64,000 nt of DNA from Chelativorans alearensis (lineage in GTDB: Bacteria > Pseudomonadota > Alphaproteobacteria > Rhizobiales > Rhizobiaceae): the NCBI RefSeq assembly GCF_010993735.1, contig NZ_WQNI01000017.1, forward strand, positions 1-64,000, in the 5' to 3' direction. A program made the position numbers and the translations under genes. The number at the start of each line of letters is the position of its first letter. The first letter of the stretch is position 1. Shown one piece after another: positions 19,325 to 27,846 of this stretch. Below the pieces are notes generated by a model, which was given only the letters and a program-made list of their open reading frames with translations, searched no databases and was not told where the DNA came from.

Positions 19325-20941
19325 TCAAGCCTCCTCGATTACGAAGCGGACCGGTTTCGGGCTGATCTCGCCCGTCTGGACCATCTCGGTCAGCCTGCGC
19401 TTGAGGATCTTTCCGCTTGCGGTCAACGGGAACGCGTCGAGGACGATGAACCACTCCGGCATGTCGTACTTGGACAGGCCGTTGCAGTGCAGGTGATCGA
19501 GCATCTCGTCGGCATCGACCTTGCCGATGACACCCAGGCAGACCTTCTCGCCAAGTCGCTGGTCAGGCACGCCGAAGGCTGCTGCTTTGGTCACGGCGGG
19601 ATGGGTCAGCGCGATGGATTCAATCCTTGAGGGATAAATGTTGTGACCGCCGCGGATGATGAGATCCTTGATGCGACCGACGATCCGCAGATTTCCGTTT
19701 TCGTCGAGCGAGCCCAGATCGCCGGACAGAAGGTAGCCATGGCTGTTCATCGTGGCCTCCGTCGCGGCCTGGTTAGCGAAATATCCCAACATCATGGCTG
19801 CGCCTCGTCCGCCGATGTTTCCGGTGCTGCCGATCGGTAGCTCGTTATCCGGGTTGTCGGGATCCCAGATCTTTACCTCGTAGGCGAGGCCTCCCCGGCC
19901 GCAGGTGGAAATCCAGACGTCCTTCGAGTCGCCCGGATGTGTGTACTGGTGTGATGAACACTCCGTCATCCCGTAGATGTTTTGCGGCGCGATACCCTGC
20001 TCGATGAAGTCCCGGGCGACGATGTCGGGGATGGGCGCACCCGCCATGTAGAAGGTCTGAACCTGTCCGATCCGGGAGATGCTGCGCGCCTTCTGCTCGT
20101 CGAGGATGTCCATCGCGTGGGTCGGAACACCCAGCACATAGGTGGCGCCGGTCTCGACGATCCAGTCAAGCCGGCTGTGACCCGGCGGCGGATCGTCGGT
20201 CACGAACTGCCCACCACAGACGAGCCACTGCGCGGCCGCGACCCAGGCGATGTGATGTGATAGGGGGCTGAGCGAGAGGATCACCGACTGTTCCGACAGC
20301 CCCCAATCCCGGGCGAGGTCGCGGGCGTTGGCGAGCAGCGTGTTGCACGAGTGCATGACGCATTTCGGCTTTCCGGTCGTGCCGGAGGTGAAGGCTAGGT
20401 AGACGATGCTGTCCGGATTGCTGTGCACCACCCGGTCGACGCCGGTGATATGCATCGGGAAGTTGTTCGGAGTGTAGACCTTCTTCAGGAACGGGAGCCT
20501 CGCCAGCGTCGCGTCGAAGTCCTGCCGTGCGCGATCGGCCCCCCAGCCGTCTTCCGTGAGCAGGGCCCGGGCGGAAAGCTCGGTCAGAAGCTCGATGATC
20601 TCCGCGCAGGTGAAGGTCTTGTGCAGCGAAGGGTTGCAGGCGATGCCCTCGCGCGAGCAGGCAAGGAAGGTGATGACGGCCTCGACCCGGTTTCCCATCC
20701 AGATCGCAATTCGGTCGCCGGCGACGATATCCTGTGCGCGCAGATGATCGGCCATCGCGTCAACCCGGGCCTTCAGGGTATGCCAATCCAGATTGGCCCT
20801 GCTGTCCCGCAGGGCGGGGGCGTCCGGCCGTTGGTTGGCATGCCGCTCCATCAGGGAATAGAACGTGTCGTCTTTCCAGAGGCCTGCCTCGTAATAGGCT
20901 CGACCGGTTGCTGGGTCATGCAGTGTGAGGAACGGTTTCAT
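19325..20941 (-). CDS. AMP-forming acyl-CoA ligase
   Basis: This enzyme of about 538 residues activates a carboxylic acid through an acyl-adenylate to its CoA thioester. The P-loop is FTSGTTGKPKCVMHS (about 188-202); other signatures are YGMTECSS, SGDLGSLDENGNLRIVGRIKDLIIRGGHNIYPSRIE, and the catalytic lysine in LTASGKILKRRL near the C-terminus. ATG 20941 is preferred to GTG 20953 because AGGTGAG is then well placed. It is probably cyclohexanecarboxylate-CoA-ligase-like or medium-chain, but substrate cannot be assigned by eye. Together with the CaiB-type gene upstream it gives two candidate ways of making CoA esters. Confidence 0.93.
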   Translation of the reverse strand: MKPFLTLHDPATGRAYYEAGLWKDDTFYSLMERHANQRPDAPALRDSRANLDWHTLKARVDAMADHLRAQDIVAGDRIAIWMGNRVEAVITFLACSREGIACNPSLHKTFTCAEIIELLTELSARALLTEDGWGADRARQDFDATLARLPFLKKVYTPNNFPMHITGVDRVVHSNPDSIVYLAFTSGTTGKPKCVMHSCNTLLANARDLARDWGLSEQSVILSLSPLSHHIAWVAAAQWLVCGGQFVTDDPPPGHSRLDWIVETGATYVLGVPTHAMDILDEQKARSISRIGQVQTFYMAGAPIPDIVARDFIEQGIAPQNIYGMTECSSHQYTHPGDSKDVWISTCGRGGLAYEVKIWDPDNPDNELPIGSTGNIGGRGAAMMLGYFANQAATEATMNSHGYLLSGDLGSLDENGNLRIVGRIKDLIIRGGHNIYPSRIESIALTHPAVTKAAAFGVPDQRLGEKVCLGVIGKVDADEMLDHLHCNGLSKYDMPEWFIVLDAFPLTASGKILKRRLTEMVQTGEISPKPVRFVIEEA

Positions 20942-20971
20942 GGCAATTCTCACCTGTCGAGAAATGACGGT

Positions 20972-22201
20972 TCATCGGCGCGCTCTCAACTCCGCCAGGA
21001 CCTGCTCGGTATGTTCGCCGAGGTCCGGCGGGGCAGAGGACGGAATGCTGGTCGCACCGTCGATGTGAAGACCAAGCCCGACCTGCGGTGTCAGGTGGCC
21101 CGACCCGTCATCGAGCACGAAGAAGAGACCGCGATCCTGCAGGTTTCGGTCGGAGACGACTTCGTCGATACGGTTGATCGGGCCGGCCGGAACCCGGGCC
21201 TTGGCGAAGATGGCCAGCCAGTCGTCGCGGGTCTTGGTCCTAAGGACCCGCTGGATCCGCTCGGCAATCTCCGAACGCGCGTTGCGCCGCTCGGCGTTCG
21301 TCACCAGTTGTGGGTGGGTTCCGTAGTCTGGGTCGCCCACGGCCATCCAGAACCGCTTCCAGATCTCGTCGGACCCGAGGCCCAGGTTCATTGGTAGATC
21401 CGCGGTCTCGAACGCCTGATAGATCGCGATCACGCTGTCGCGACCGCCGGAACGGGTAGGCACCTCGCCGGAGCCGAGGTAGGACGCGATCCGGCAAGAG
21501 AGAAACCTGGTCATGCTTTCGACCAGTGCGACATCTATGAGATGGCCCTTGCCGGTGCGCTGCCTTTCGAACAGTGCGGCGATGACCGCCATGGCCGCAT
21601 CCTGACCGGCCAGCATGTCCGCCGCCGGAGCGCCGATCTTCTGTGGATCGCCATTGGCTTCTCCGGTGATGTCCATGATGCCGGAATAGCCCTCGGCAAT
21701 CAGGTCATAGCAGGTCAGGTCCGACCGCGCCCCGGTAAGTCCGAACCCGGTGATCGACGCGAAGACGATGTCTTCCCGCTCTTGCCGCAAGGTCTCGTAG
21801 TCGAGCCGCAGTTTCCTCTGGACGGCCGGCGGATGGCTGGTGACGACGACATCGGCCAACCCGACCAGTTGCATCAGTGCGGCGCGGCTGTCGTCGTCAT
21901 GCACATCGATGGCAACGCTTTTCTTGTTCCGGTTAACGGCGGCGAACCAGAGCGATTGCCCTCTCAGGAAGGGAGGACCCCATTTCCGGGCCTCGTCGCC
22001 GGTTGGTCGTTCGATCTTGATGACTTCGGCCCCGAAATCCGACAGGAGCATTGTCGCATAGGGGCCCGCCACCGACGTCGTCAGGTCGACGACGCGAATA
22101 CCCTTCAGCATACCGAACGCAGTCCCGGCCGAAACGATGGGCAGGCTGCGAAACGGCAAGTGCTGGTCAACTGTCGCATGTTCGGCCTTGGTGCTTGCCA
22201 T
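20972..22201 (-). CDS. Class III CoA-transferase family protein (CaiB/BaiF)
   Basis: A 409-residue CaiB/BaiF protein; the family moves CoA between carboxylates. The opening LKGIRVVDLTTSVAGPYATMLLSDFGAEVIKIE is typical. At the position of the catalytic Asp (formyl-CoA transferase reads SMQDAV) this protein has ALVESM, so Glu replaces Asp; whether it is a working transferase is open. ATG 22201 is 34 bases from the -12 element with a GGGGTGG ribosome site, so this is the first gene of the eight-gene operon to 12747. Confidence 0.9.
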   Translation of the reverse strand: MASTKAEHATVDQHLPFRSLPIVSAGTAFGMLKGIRVVDLTTSVAGPYATMLLSDFGAEVIKIERPTGDEARKWGPPFLRGQSLWFAAVNRNKKSVAIDVHDDDSRAALMQLVGLADVVVTSHPPAVQRKLRLDYETLRQEREDIVFASITGFGLTGARSDLTCYDLIAEGYSGIMDITGEANGDPQKIGAPAADMLAGQDAAMAVIAALFERQRTGKGHLIDVALVESMTRFLSCRIASYLGSGEVPTRSGGRDSVIAIYQAFETADLPMNLGLGSDEIWKRFWMAVGDPDYGTHPQLVTNAERRNARSEIAERIQRVLRTKTRDDWLAIFAKARVPAGPINRIDEVVSDRNLQDRGLFFVLDDGSGHLTPQVGLGLHIDGATSIPSSAPPDLGEHTEQVLAELRARR

Positions 22202-22234
22202 TATCCACCCCGAAAATGTTGTGCCCGTTCAAGA

Positions 22235-22249
22235 GCAAGATCGGTGCCA
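22235..22249 (-). promoter_or_regulatory. Sigma-54 promoter of the eight-gene acyl-CoA operon
   Basis: Minus-strand TGGCAC-CGATC-TTGC, a perfect element. Transcription would begin about 22 bases before the CaiB-type start codon. It drives genes from 22201 down to 12747, which are spaced by -8 to about 30 bases. Confidence 0.9.
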
Positions 22250-22387
22250 AGGCGTCCGGCTCCTCTACGGCCGCGACGGGTGCCATCTGGGTCGAGCATC
22301 CCTATCGGACCGGGCCGTCTGCGCAGTCGCCCGCGTTGGCGGAAACGGCCGGTCGGAAGATCGGGAAGGCCGTCGCGTCGAGCAACT

Positions 22388-22402
22388 TGGCACGCCAATT
22401 GC
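22388..22402 (+). promoter_or_regulatory. Sigma-54 promoter of rpoN (possible autoregulation)
   Basis: TGGCAC-GCCAA-TTGC, a perfect element 111 bases before the rpoN start. It points away from the promoter at 22235-22249; the 310-base gap between the CaiB-type gene and rpoN holds only these two elements as far as can be seen. Confidence 0.88.
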
Positions 22403-22512
22403 GTCTATCCTCTGGTCCGGCAAGCTCTCGGTAGGCCAAGGGCTGGTTCTGCCAACAAGTGGGGTCGGACAGGACGGGATTTGAGGAATTCCGCCGCCTG
22501 AAGGAGGGCAAT

Positions 22513-24012
22513 ATGCAGCTTGCGCACGGAGTGTTCGTCCAGCAGAAACAGACGATCTCGATCACGGCCAAGGTCATACAGTCCATTAATCTCTTGCAGT
22601 ACGGTTGCGACGAGCTTCAGGAATTCATCCGGCATCAGGCCGAAGTGAATCCGCTGATCAAGGTCGAGACGGATGGCGATGAGATCGCCGCGGTGCCCTG
22701 CGACGAACTGGCCGACAGGGCCGATGCCGGCGCTGTCGCGGCCGGGCCGGCGAACGAGACGCCGCGGGACGAAGAAAATCCTGGGTGGCGGGAGCGCGGC
22801 CTCGGGGCGGGGCGATCGAGCGGCGCCCCGATGGGGAAAGCGAAGTCCGCCGGCAACCTCAATCCCAGCCTGGAGGACTACACTCCTTCGAAGGTTTCGC
22901 TGCGCGAGCATCTTCTGATGCAGAACGCGTTAGCGTTCTGCGATCCGGTTGATCTTCTCGTCGGGGCCGAGATCGTCGAGTCCATCGACCAGGACGGGTA
23001 TATGCGCAGGGACCTCGGGGACGTGGCCGACATGCTGGGCGTCTCGGGGGAGCGTGTTCTTGGGGTGCTGCGCACTATTCAGACCTTCGAGCCGACGGGC
23101 GTCGGGGCTCGAGATCTGGCGGAATGCCTGCGGCTGCAACTTGACGAGCAGGGACGGCTGACGCGCGCGATGAGCGCGCTCCTGGACAACCTCGAGCTCT
23201 TGGCAAACTGCGAAATCGAGAAGCTCGGCCGCATCTGCAAGGTGGGCAGTGGCGAGATCTTCGAAATGCAGGCCGCAATCCGCAAACTCGATCCGAGACC
23301 GGGAAGACAGTACGATTGCGAACTGACTCAGCTGGCGTTGCCGGATGTAGTTGTCGACAGGCGTGCGGATGGAACCTATGTCGTCGAGCTGAACACGTCG
23401 CTCATGTCACGGGTCCTCATCGACCGACAGTACTACGCCGAGGTGACGGCGATGCCCCTCGGTCAGCAGGAGACGCGGTACGTCTCTGACTGCCTGAAAA
23501 GCGCGCACTGGCTCGAGCGCAACCTCGATAAGCGGGCGCAGACGATCCTCCGCGTGTCCTCGGCGATCGTGGCGCGTCAGCGCGACTTCTTCGAAAAGGG
23601 CGTCGAGTTCCTCGTTCCGCTTTCGCTGAAGGACATCGCGACCGAACTCGATATCCACGAGTCGACGGTCTGCCGGGCGACGTCGAACAAGTACATGATG
23701 ACCCATCGTGGCATGTTCGAATTGAAGTCGTTCTTCATCAACGCGATCTCCGCGAACGGAGGCGGAGACGAGGTGTCGACCGAACGGGTCCGTCACAGGA
23801 TCAGGCAGTTGATCATAGCCGAGCCGGCGGATGCCATCCTCTCCGATCAGGACATTATGAGGGAACTTCAGGACGAAGGGATCGACATCGCCCGGCGCAC
23901 TGTCGCGAAGTACCGCGAGATGATGAACATTCCGACCTCGGTCAAACGCAAGCGCCTGAGAAGGGTGGAGGTGCTGCGTTTGGAAGAAGCCAGCGGGGTC
24001 GAGGTGGCATAA
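22513..24012 (+). CDS. rpoN: RNA polymerase sigma-54 factor, local paralogue
   Basis: The 499-residue protein directs RNA polymerase to -24/-12 promoters. The N-terminal activator-contact region I (about 1-50) is Gln-containing but lacks the common MTPQLQQ string; an acidic, low-complexity region II follows (about 55-115); then the core-binding domain, a helix-turn-helix (about 376-415) and the RpoN box ARRTVAKYRE (about 460-469), which reads the -24 element and is intact. ATG 22513 follows AAGGAGGGC. The gene sits inside a catabolic island rather than beside the usual chromosomal rpoN neighbours (lptB, hpf, ptsN), so it is probably an additional copy. Multiple rpoN genes with separate duties are known in Rhodobacter sphaeroides. 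Its stop overlaps the next start (TAATG). Confidence 0.96.
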   Translation: MQLAHGVFVQQKQTISITAKVIQSINLLQYGCDELQEFIRHQAEVNPLIKVETDGDEIAAVPCDELADRADAGAVAAGPANETPRDEENPGWRERGLGAGRSSGAPMGKAKSAGNLNPSLEDYTPSKVSLREHLLMQNALAFCDPVDLLVGAEIVESIDQDGYMRRDLGDVADMLGVSGERVLGVLRTIQTFEPTGVGARDLAECLRLQLDEQGRLTRAMSALLDNLELLANCEIEKLGRICKVGSGEIFEMQAAIRKLDPRPGRQYDCELTQLALPDVVVDRRADGTYVVELNTSLMSRVLIDRQYYAEVTAMPLGQQETRYVSDCLKSAHWLERNLDKRAQTILRVSSAIVARQRDFFEKGVEFLVPLSLKDIATELDIHESTVCRATSNKYMMTHRGMFELKSFFINAISANGGGDEVSTERVRHRIRQLIIAEPADAILSDQDIMRELQDEGIDIARRTVAKYREMMNIPTSVKRKRLRRVEVLRLEEASGVEVA

Positions 24013-24440
24013 TGGTAGGGGGAGGACCAGTGACAGTTGACAAGAGCTTGGTGAACGGCGATTCCGAGCCATATTGGGCGGCTGCGGCGCTGGGGCGCCT
24101 TGTATTCCAGAAGTGCGGGCAATGCTCGACTGTTCAGTTCCCGCCGCGCCATCACTGCGCGACCTGTTGGGGCAGCGACCTCGACTGGATCGAAAGCTCG
24201 GGACGGGGGACCGTGGAAAGCTGCACGGTCGTGCGACGTGCGCCCAGCTACGCCTTTGCCGATAAGGTTCCCTATGCGGTGGCTTCGGTGATCGTGGACG
24301 AGGGGCCGAGGATGATCGCGTCCGTCGTGGGGGAAGGGGCGCTCGACGTCCGGATCGGGGATGCAGTCTCAGTTGTCTTTGACGCGGACACGGGCCTTCC
24401 GCAATTCCGTTGCAATCAGTCTGGGCCGTCGGGCGGTTAG
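24012..24440 (+). CDS. DUF35 zinc-ribbon/OB-fold protein, thiolase partner
   Basis: A 142-residue protein with an N-terminal zinc ribbon (CGQC near 36-39 and CATC near 50-53) followed by an OB-fold. DUF35 proteins act with thiolase-fold enzymes of the SCP-x/Ltp2 type, binding acyl-CoA and sometimes completing the active site. The only such thiolase here is at 3744, 19 kb away, so the two probably form a complex in trans. The gene begins within the rpoN stop (TAATG), so its translation is coupled to the sigma factor, an unexpected pairing. Confidence 0.88.
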   Translation: MVGGGPVTVDKSLVNGDSEPYWAAAALGRLVFQKCGQCSTVQFPPRHHCATCWGSDLDWIESSGRGTVESCTVVRRAPSYAFADKVPYAVASVIVDEGPRMIASVVGEGALDVRIGDAVSVVFDADTGLPQFRCNQSGPSGG

Positions 24441-24473
24441 TGGCAGGGACAGGGCATTCGCGCCCAGTCCGGC

Positions 24474-24488
24474 TGGCACGCGGCTTGC
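24474..24488 (+). promoter_or_regulatory. Sigma-54 promoter of the MmgE/PrpD gene at 24606
   Basis: TGGCAC-GCGGC-TTGC, a perfect element 34 bases after the DUF35 stop and 117 bases before the MmgE/PrpD start. Confidence 0.9.
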
Positions 24489-24605
24489 TGTCTTACTGTC
24501 GATATCCGGGGCGAAATCGACCGGGTGGAAGCGGGTAATCGCGTGGCCGGATCGCCGGTCAGGCGGTGTGGGTCGCAACAATGACAGGGAGAGAGCAAAA
24601 TCCTC

Positions 24606-26015
24606 ATGGACACGCCGATCGCCGACACGATCCGGGACAGCGCGCAAGGGCGTCTGACCGACTATGCGATGAACCTGTGCTACGAGAATCTTCCGGCGGA
24701 CGCCGTCCATGCGGCGAAAGTGCGCCTGATCGACACGCTTGGCGTCTTGATCGGCGGATATTCGGGCGAACCCTGCAAGGTCGCGCGCCGGATCGCCAAG
24801 CGGACGCCCCAGGACGAGGGCGGCGCGACCGTCATCGGTTCGCAGCTCCGGACCGCTCCGGACCTCGCGGCGTTCGCCAACGGAACGGCGGCGCGGTATC
24901 TCGACATGAACGATACCTACAACTGGCCGAACAGCGCCCATGGGCATCCGAGCGATGTGATCGCGCCGGTTCTGGCGGCTGGGGAGGCCGTCGGCGCTGG
25001 CGGGGTTCGGCTCATCGAAGCCATTGTGCTTGCCTACGAGATATTCCTGCGGACCTCGCATATGTTTCAGAGCCACCGCATCTTCGATACTGCGAACCTG
25101 ACGTGTATCGCCGGCGCGGTGGGCGCGGGTAAGCTTCTGGGGCTCTCGCGGGACGAGATGGCGCAGTGCATCGCCATGGCCGTCGTACCCAATGCGATCC
25201 TGAAGCAGGTAAGGCTTGGGAAGCGGTCGATGTACAAGGCTGCCGCTTCGGGACATGGCGCGCGCGCCGGGGTCTTCGCAGCATTGCTCGCCAGGGCGGG
25301 GATGGGCGGACCGGATCTTCCGTTCGAGGGCGATGCGGGATGGTGCGAGCACGTAGCCCGAGGGTCCTTCGAGAGGATTCTCTATGGGGGCGAGCAGGGC
25401 ACACCCTTCAAGATCTGCGATAGCTTGATCAAGCTGCGGCCGGCGAACGCGGGCTCGATTGCCGCCATTCTGGCGGCGGAGACGATAGCGCCCCTGGCCG
25501 ACGCCAGTGCCGTGCGCCGGATCGTGGTCGAGGTCAGTTTCTACACCAAGCGTGCCGTCGGCAGCGGCGAGGGACCCTGGCATCCCGACACGCGTGAGAT
25601 CGCCGACCACAGCATCCCTTACCTCGTCGCGCATACGCTGGTGCACGGAACGGTCGGGATCAATTCCTTCGAGAACCATTTCCTGCATGACCCGCGGACC
25701 CGGGTTCTCGTGAAGATGACGGAGGTAGACGAGAATCCCGAGTACACCAGGGCCTATGACAACATTCCGGTTCGGGAACTGGCCCGCGTGACGGTGACGA
25801 CGGCAAACGGCGACACCCTGGTCGGCGAGTCCGGCGGTGCCGGCGACGGGCTGTCGGCTCCGAAGTCCGACGATCAGATCGCCAACAAGTTCCTGGGGCT
25901 GACGGCGCCCTATATCGGCGAAGAGAATGGTCGGGCAGCGTTGAACATGCTGTGGAACGCGGAGACCATGTCGGGACTCGCGCCGCTTGTGTCGCGGTTG
26001 GTCATTCGCAAGTGA
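24606..26015 (+). CDS. MmgE/PrpD family protein
   Basis: A 469-residue member of the family of 2-methylcitrate dehydratase (PrpD) and cis-aconitate decarboxylase. The all-helical first domain includes LIDTLGVLIGGYSGEP and ATVIGSQ near the start and GLSRDEMAQCIAMA near 180; the second domain contains ADHSIPYLVAHTLVHG. It lacks the GWHTT and KSFH motifs of the IRG1-like branch that are visible in the protein at 38185, so it belongs to a more divergent group with unknown substrate. It has its own promoter and is followed 96 bases later by another sigma-54 promoter, so it may be a single-gene unit. Confidence 0.88.
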   Translation: MDTPIADTIRDSAQGRLTDYAMNLCYENLPADAVHAAKVRLIDTLGVLIGGYSGEPCKVARRIAKRTPQDEGGATVIGSQLRTAPDLAAFANGTAARYLDMNDTYNWPNSAHGHPSDVIAPVLAAGEAVGAGGVRLIEAIVLAYEIFLRTSHMFQSHRIFDTANLTCIAGAVGAGKLLGLSRDEMAQCIAMAVVPNAILKQVRLGKRSMYKAAASGHGARAGVFAALLARAGMGGPDLPFEGDAGWCEHVARGSFERILYGGEQGTPFKICDSLIKLRPANAGSIAAILAAETIAPLADASAVRRIVVEVSFYTKRAVGSGEGPWHPDTREIADHSIPYLVAHTLVHGTVGINSFENHFLHDPRTRVLVKMTEVDENPEYTRAYDNIPVRELARVTVTTANGDTLVGESGGAGDGLSAPKSDDQIANKFLGLTAPYIGEENGRAALNMLWNAETMSGLAPLVSRLVIRK

Positions 26016-26110
26016 TGGCGGTAAGTCGCATTCGGGTTGACCGGTACGCGGCTGTGCCCCGGAATGGAGGTGCTGCGGGTAGGGAGCGTGAAGCCGGATA
26101 GCTGCGCGGC

Positions 26111-26125
26111 TGGCACGCAACTTGC
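26111..26125 (+). promoter_or_regulatory. Sigma-54 promoter of the MaoC/ACAD/CaiB/lyase operon
   Basis: TGGCAC-GCAAC-TTGC, a perfect element. Transcription should begin near 26136, which argues for the ATG at 26175 rather than 26148 as start of the next gene. All genes from 26175 to 36690 are on the same strand with gaps of at most about 50 bases. Confidence 0.9.
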
Positions 26126-26174
26126 GTTCATCAGGAAGCAAATTCGGATGGCCGAGATGCCGAGGATGAGAACA

Positions 26175-26678
26175 ATGAACAACAAGACAGATGTCGTACC
26201 GGATTTCATCGAGAAGGCAGTCCTTTGGGAGAAAGGAAGCGCCTTCGAGGATTTTTCCATTGGGCAGATCTTCGAACACCATTGGGGGCGGACGATCACC
26301 GAAGGCGATAACGCGCTCTTCACGACGCTGACGCTTCACTACAACCCCCTCTACTTCAACGCGGAATATGCCAGGGCGCATGGCCATCCTGGCGTGGTGG
26401 TTGCACCGATGCTGGTCTTCAACCTCGTGCTCGGACTGACGGTCGAGGAGCTCAGCGAAGGCGGAGGCGCCTTCCTCGGGGCAGACAATCTTACCTTCCA
26501 CACTTCCGTCTATCCCGGCGACACGCTGACGGCGCGCAGCACGGTCGTCGACATGAGGGAATCCAAGTCTCGGCCCGACCGGGGGATCGTCACCTGGCAC
26601 ACCGAGGGCATCAACCAGCGCGGGGAACTCGTGGTCGACTACCGCCGCGCGAACTTCAAGATCAAGCGGAAAGCCTGA
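26175..26678 (+). CDS. MaoC-like hydratase
   Basis: A 167-residue hot-dog protein. The hydratase segment reads GDNALFTTLTLHYNPLYFN, where Asp and the following polar residues occupy the usual catalytic area, although the normal GD-x-NPxH order is changed. Later PDRGIVTWHTEGINQRGE is typical of MaoC proteins of dicarboxyl-CoA pathways. ATG 26175 was preferred because its ribosome site GAGGA (26162-26166) lies downstream of the predicted transcript start. It may pair with the second MaoC gene at 27843 as a heterodimer (inference). Confidence 0.85.
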   Translation: MNNKTDVVPDFIEKAVLWEKGSAFEDFSIGQIFEHHWGRTITEGDNALFTTLTLHYNPLYFNAEYARAHGHPGVVVAPMLVFNLVLGLTVEELSEGGGAFLGADNLTFHTSVYPGDTLTARSTVVDMRESKSRPDRGIVTWHTEGINQRGELVVDYRRANFKIKRKA

Positions 26679-26679
26679 C

Positions 26680-27846
26680 ATGGGATACATGACCGAAGAA
26701 CGGCGAATGATACAGGAACATGCACGCGAATTCGCGATGCGGGAGGTCCTGCCGATCGCCAACAAGCTCGACCCCGAAAAGGGCGACATCCCGATGGAGC
26801 TGCGTGAGAAGATGGCCGAACTCGGCTACTTCGGCATCACCATTCCCGAGGAATACGGTGGTCTTGGTCTCGGTTATTTCGAATACTGCCTGGTGGTCGA
26901 GGAACTGGCGCGGGCTTGGATGAGCGTCGGCAGCCTCCTGGCGCGCGGCAACAGCCTACCCGGTTGCGAGGTCTGGCCCGAGGATAGGCGGAGGGATTAC
27001 CTCAGCCGTATGGCGCGTGGTGAGTTCCTGCGCTGCACCGCGATTTCGGAACCTAACGCCGGATCGGATGCGGCGAATATCTCTTGCCGCGCCGTGCGTG
27101 ACGGGGATTCCTGGTTGATCACCGGTCAGAAATACTGGTGTACCTTCGCCGACGGTGCCGACTGCATCGTCCTCCATGCCCGCACCGACCCGAACGTGGA
27201 TCCGGAACGACGGCACCGCGGGATAAGTACCTTCATGATCGAGAAGCCGCGCGGCGGATTCCCCGAGGGGTGCGTCGGCAACCCGATCCCGAAGATCGGA
27301 TACTTCGGATGGCGCACCTATGAGCTGTCCTTCGACAACTGCCGGGTGCCACATGAGAACATGCTCGGCGAGGAGGGGCGGGCGTTCTACAACTTCACGG
27401 GTGCGCTCGAGCGCGCGCGGGCCAACACCGCAGCACGGGCCATTGGTCTGGCGCGCGGGGGGCTTGAGGATTCGATCGAGTATTCGCAGCAGCGGGTGCA
27501 GTTTGGCCGCCCGATCTCGGACTTCCAGGCGATCCGCTTCAAGATCGCCCAGATGGCCGCCGAGATCGAATCCGCGCGGCAGCTGCTGTACTATGTCTGT
27601 GAGGAGATCGACACCGGCCGGCGCTGCGACATGGAAGCGTCGATGGCCAAGTGGTTCGCCACGGAAATGGCCGAGCGTGTCACCAGCGAGGCGATACAGA
27701 TCCACGGCGGCGCCGGCTACACCACGCATTGCGCTGTGGAGCGCTACTGGCGCGATGCGCGGGTGACAAAGATTTTCGAGGGAACGTCGGAGATCCAGCT
27801 GCGAATCATCTCTGACCGACTGCTCGGTGCGGGAGGGAAACGATGA
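26680..27846 (+). CDS. Acyl-CoA dehydrogenase
   Basis: A 388-residue FAD acyl-CoA dehydrogenase. Signatures are AISEPNAGSDAANI (about 116-129), the flavin segment GQKYWCTFADGADCIVLHAR, and near the end QIHGGAGYTTHCAVERYWRDAR with the catalytic glutamate in KIFEGTSEIQ. It starts one base after the MaoC stop and overlaps the next MaoC by four bases. Its place between two MaoC genes and before a CoA-transferase and a malyl-CoA-lyase-type gene resembles the order oxidation, hydration, cleavage used for methylsuccinyl-CoA in the ethylmalonyl-CoA pathway; it is shorter than methylsuccinyl-CoA dehydrogenase. Confidence 0.94.
   Translation: MGYMTEERRMIQEHAREFAMREVLPIANKLDPEKGDIPMELREKMAELGYFGITIPEEYGGLGLGYFEYCLVVEELARAWMSVGSLLARGNSLPGCEVWPEDRRRDYLSRMARGEFLRCTAISEPNAGSDAANISCRAVRDGDSWLITGQKYWCTFADGADCIVLHARTDPNVDPERRHRGISTFMIEKPRGGFPEGCVGNPIPKIGYFGWRTYELSFDNCRVPHENMLGEEGRAFYNFTGALERARANTAARAIGLARGGLEDSIEYSQQRVQFGRPISDFQAIRFKIAQMAAEIESARQLLYYVCEEIDTGRRCDMEASMAKWFATEMAERVTSEAIQIHGGAGYTTHCAVERYWRDARVTKIFEGTSEIQLRIISDRLLGAGGKR

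Noticed and set aside
24369-26789. Long minus-strand open frame of about 800 codons
   Set aside because: It is antisense to DUF35, MmgE/PrpD and MaoC genes with clear family motifs; GC-rich DNA leaves long empty frames opposite real genes.
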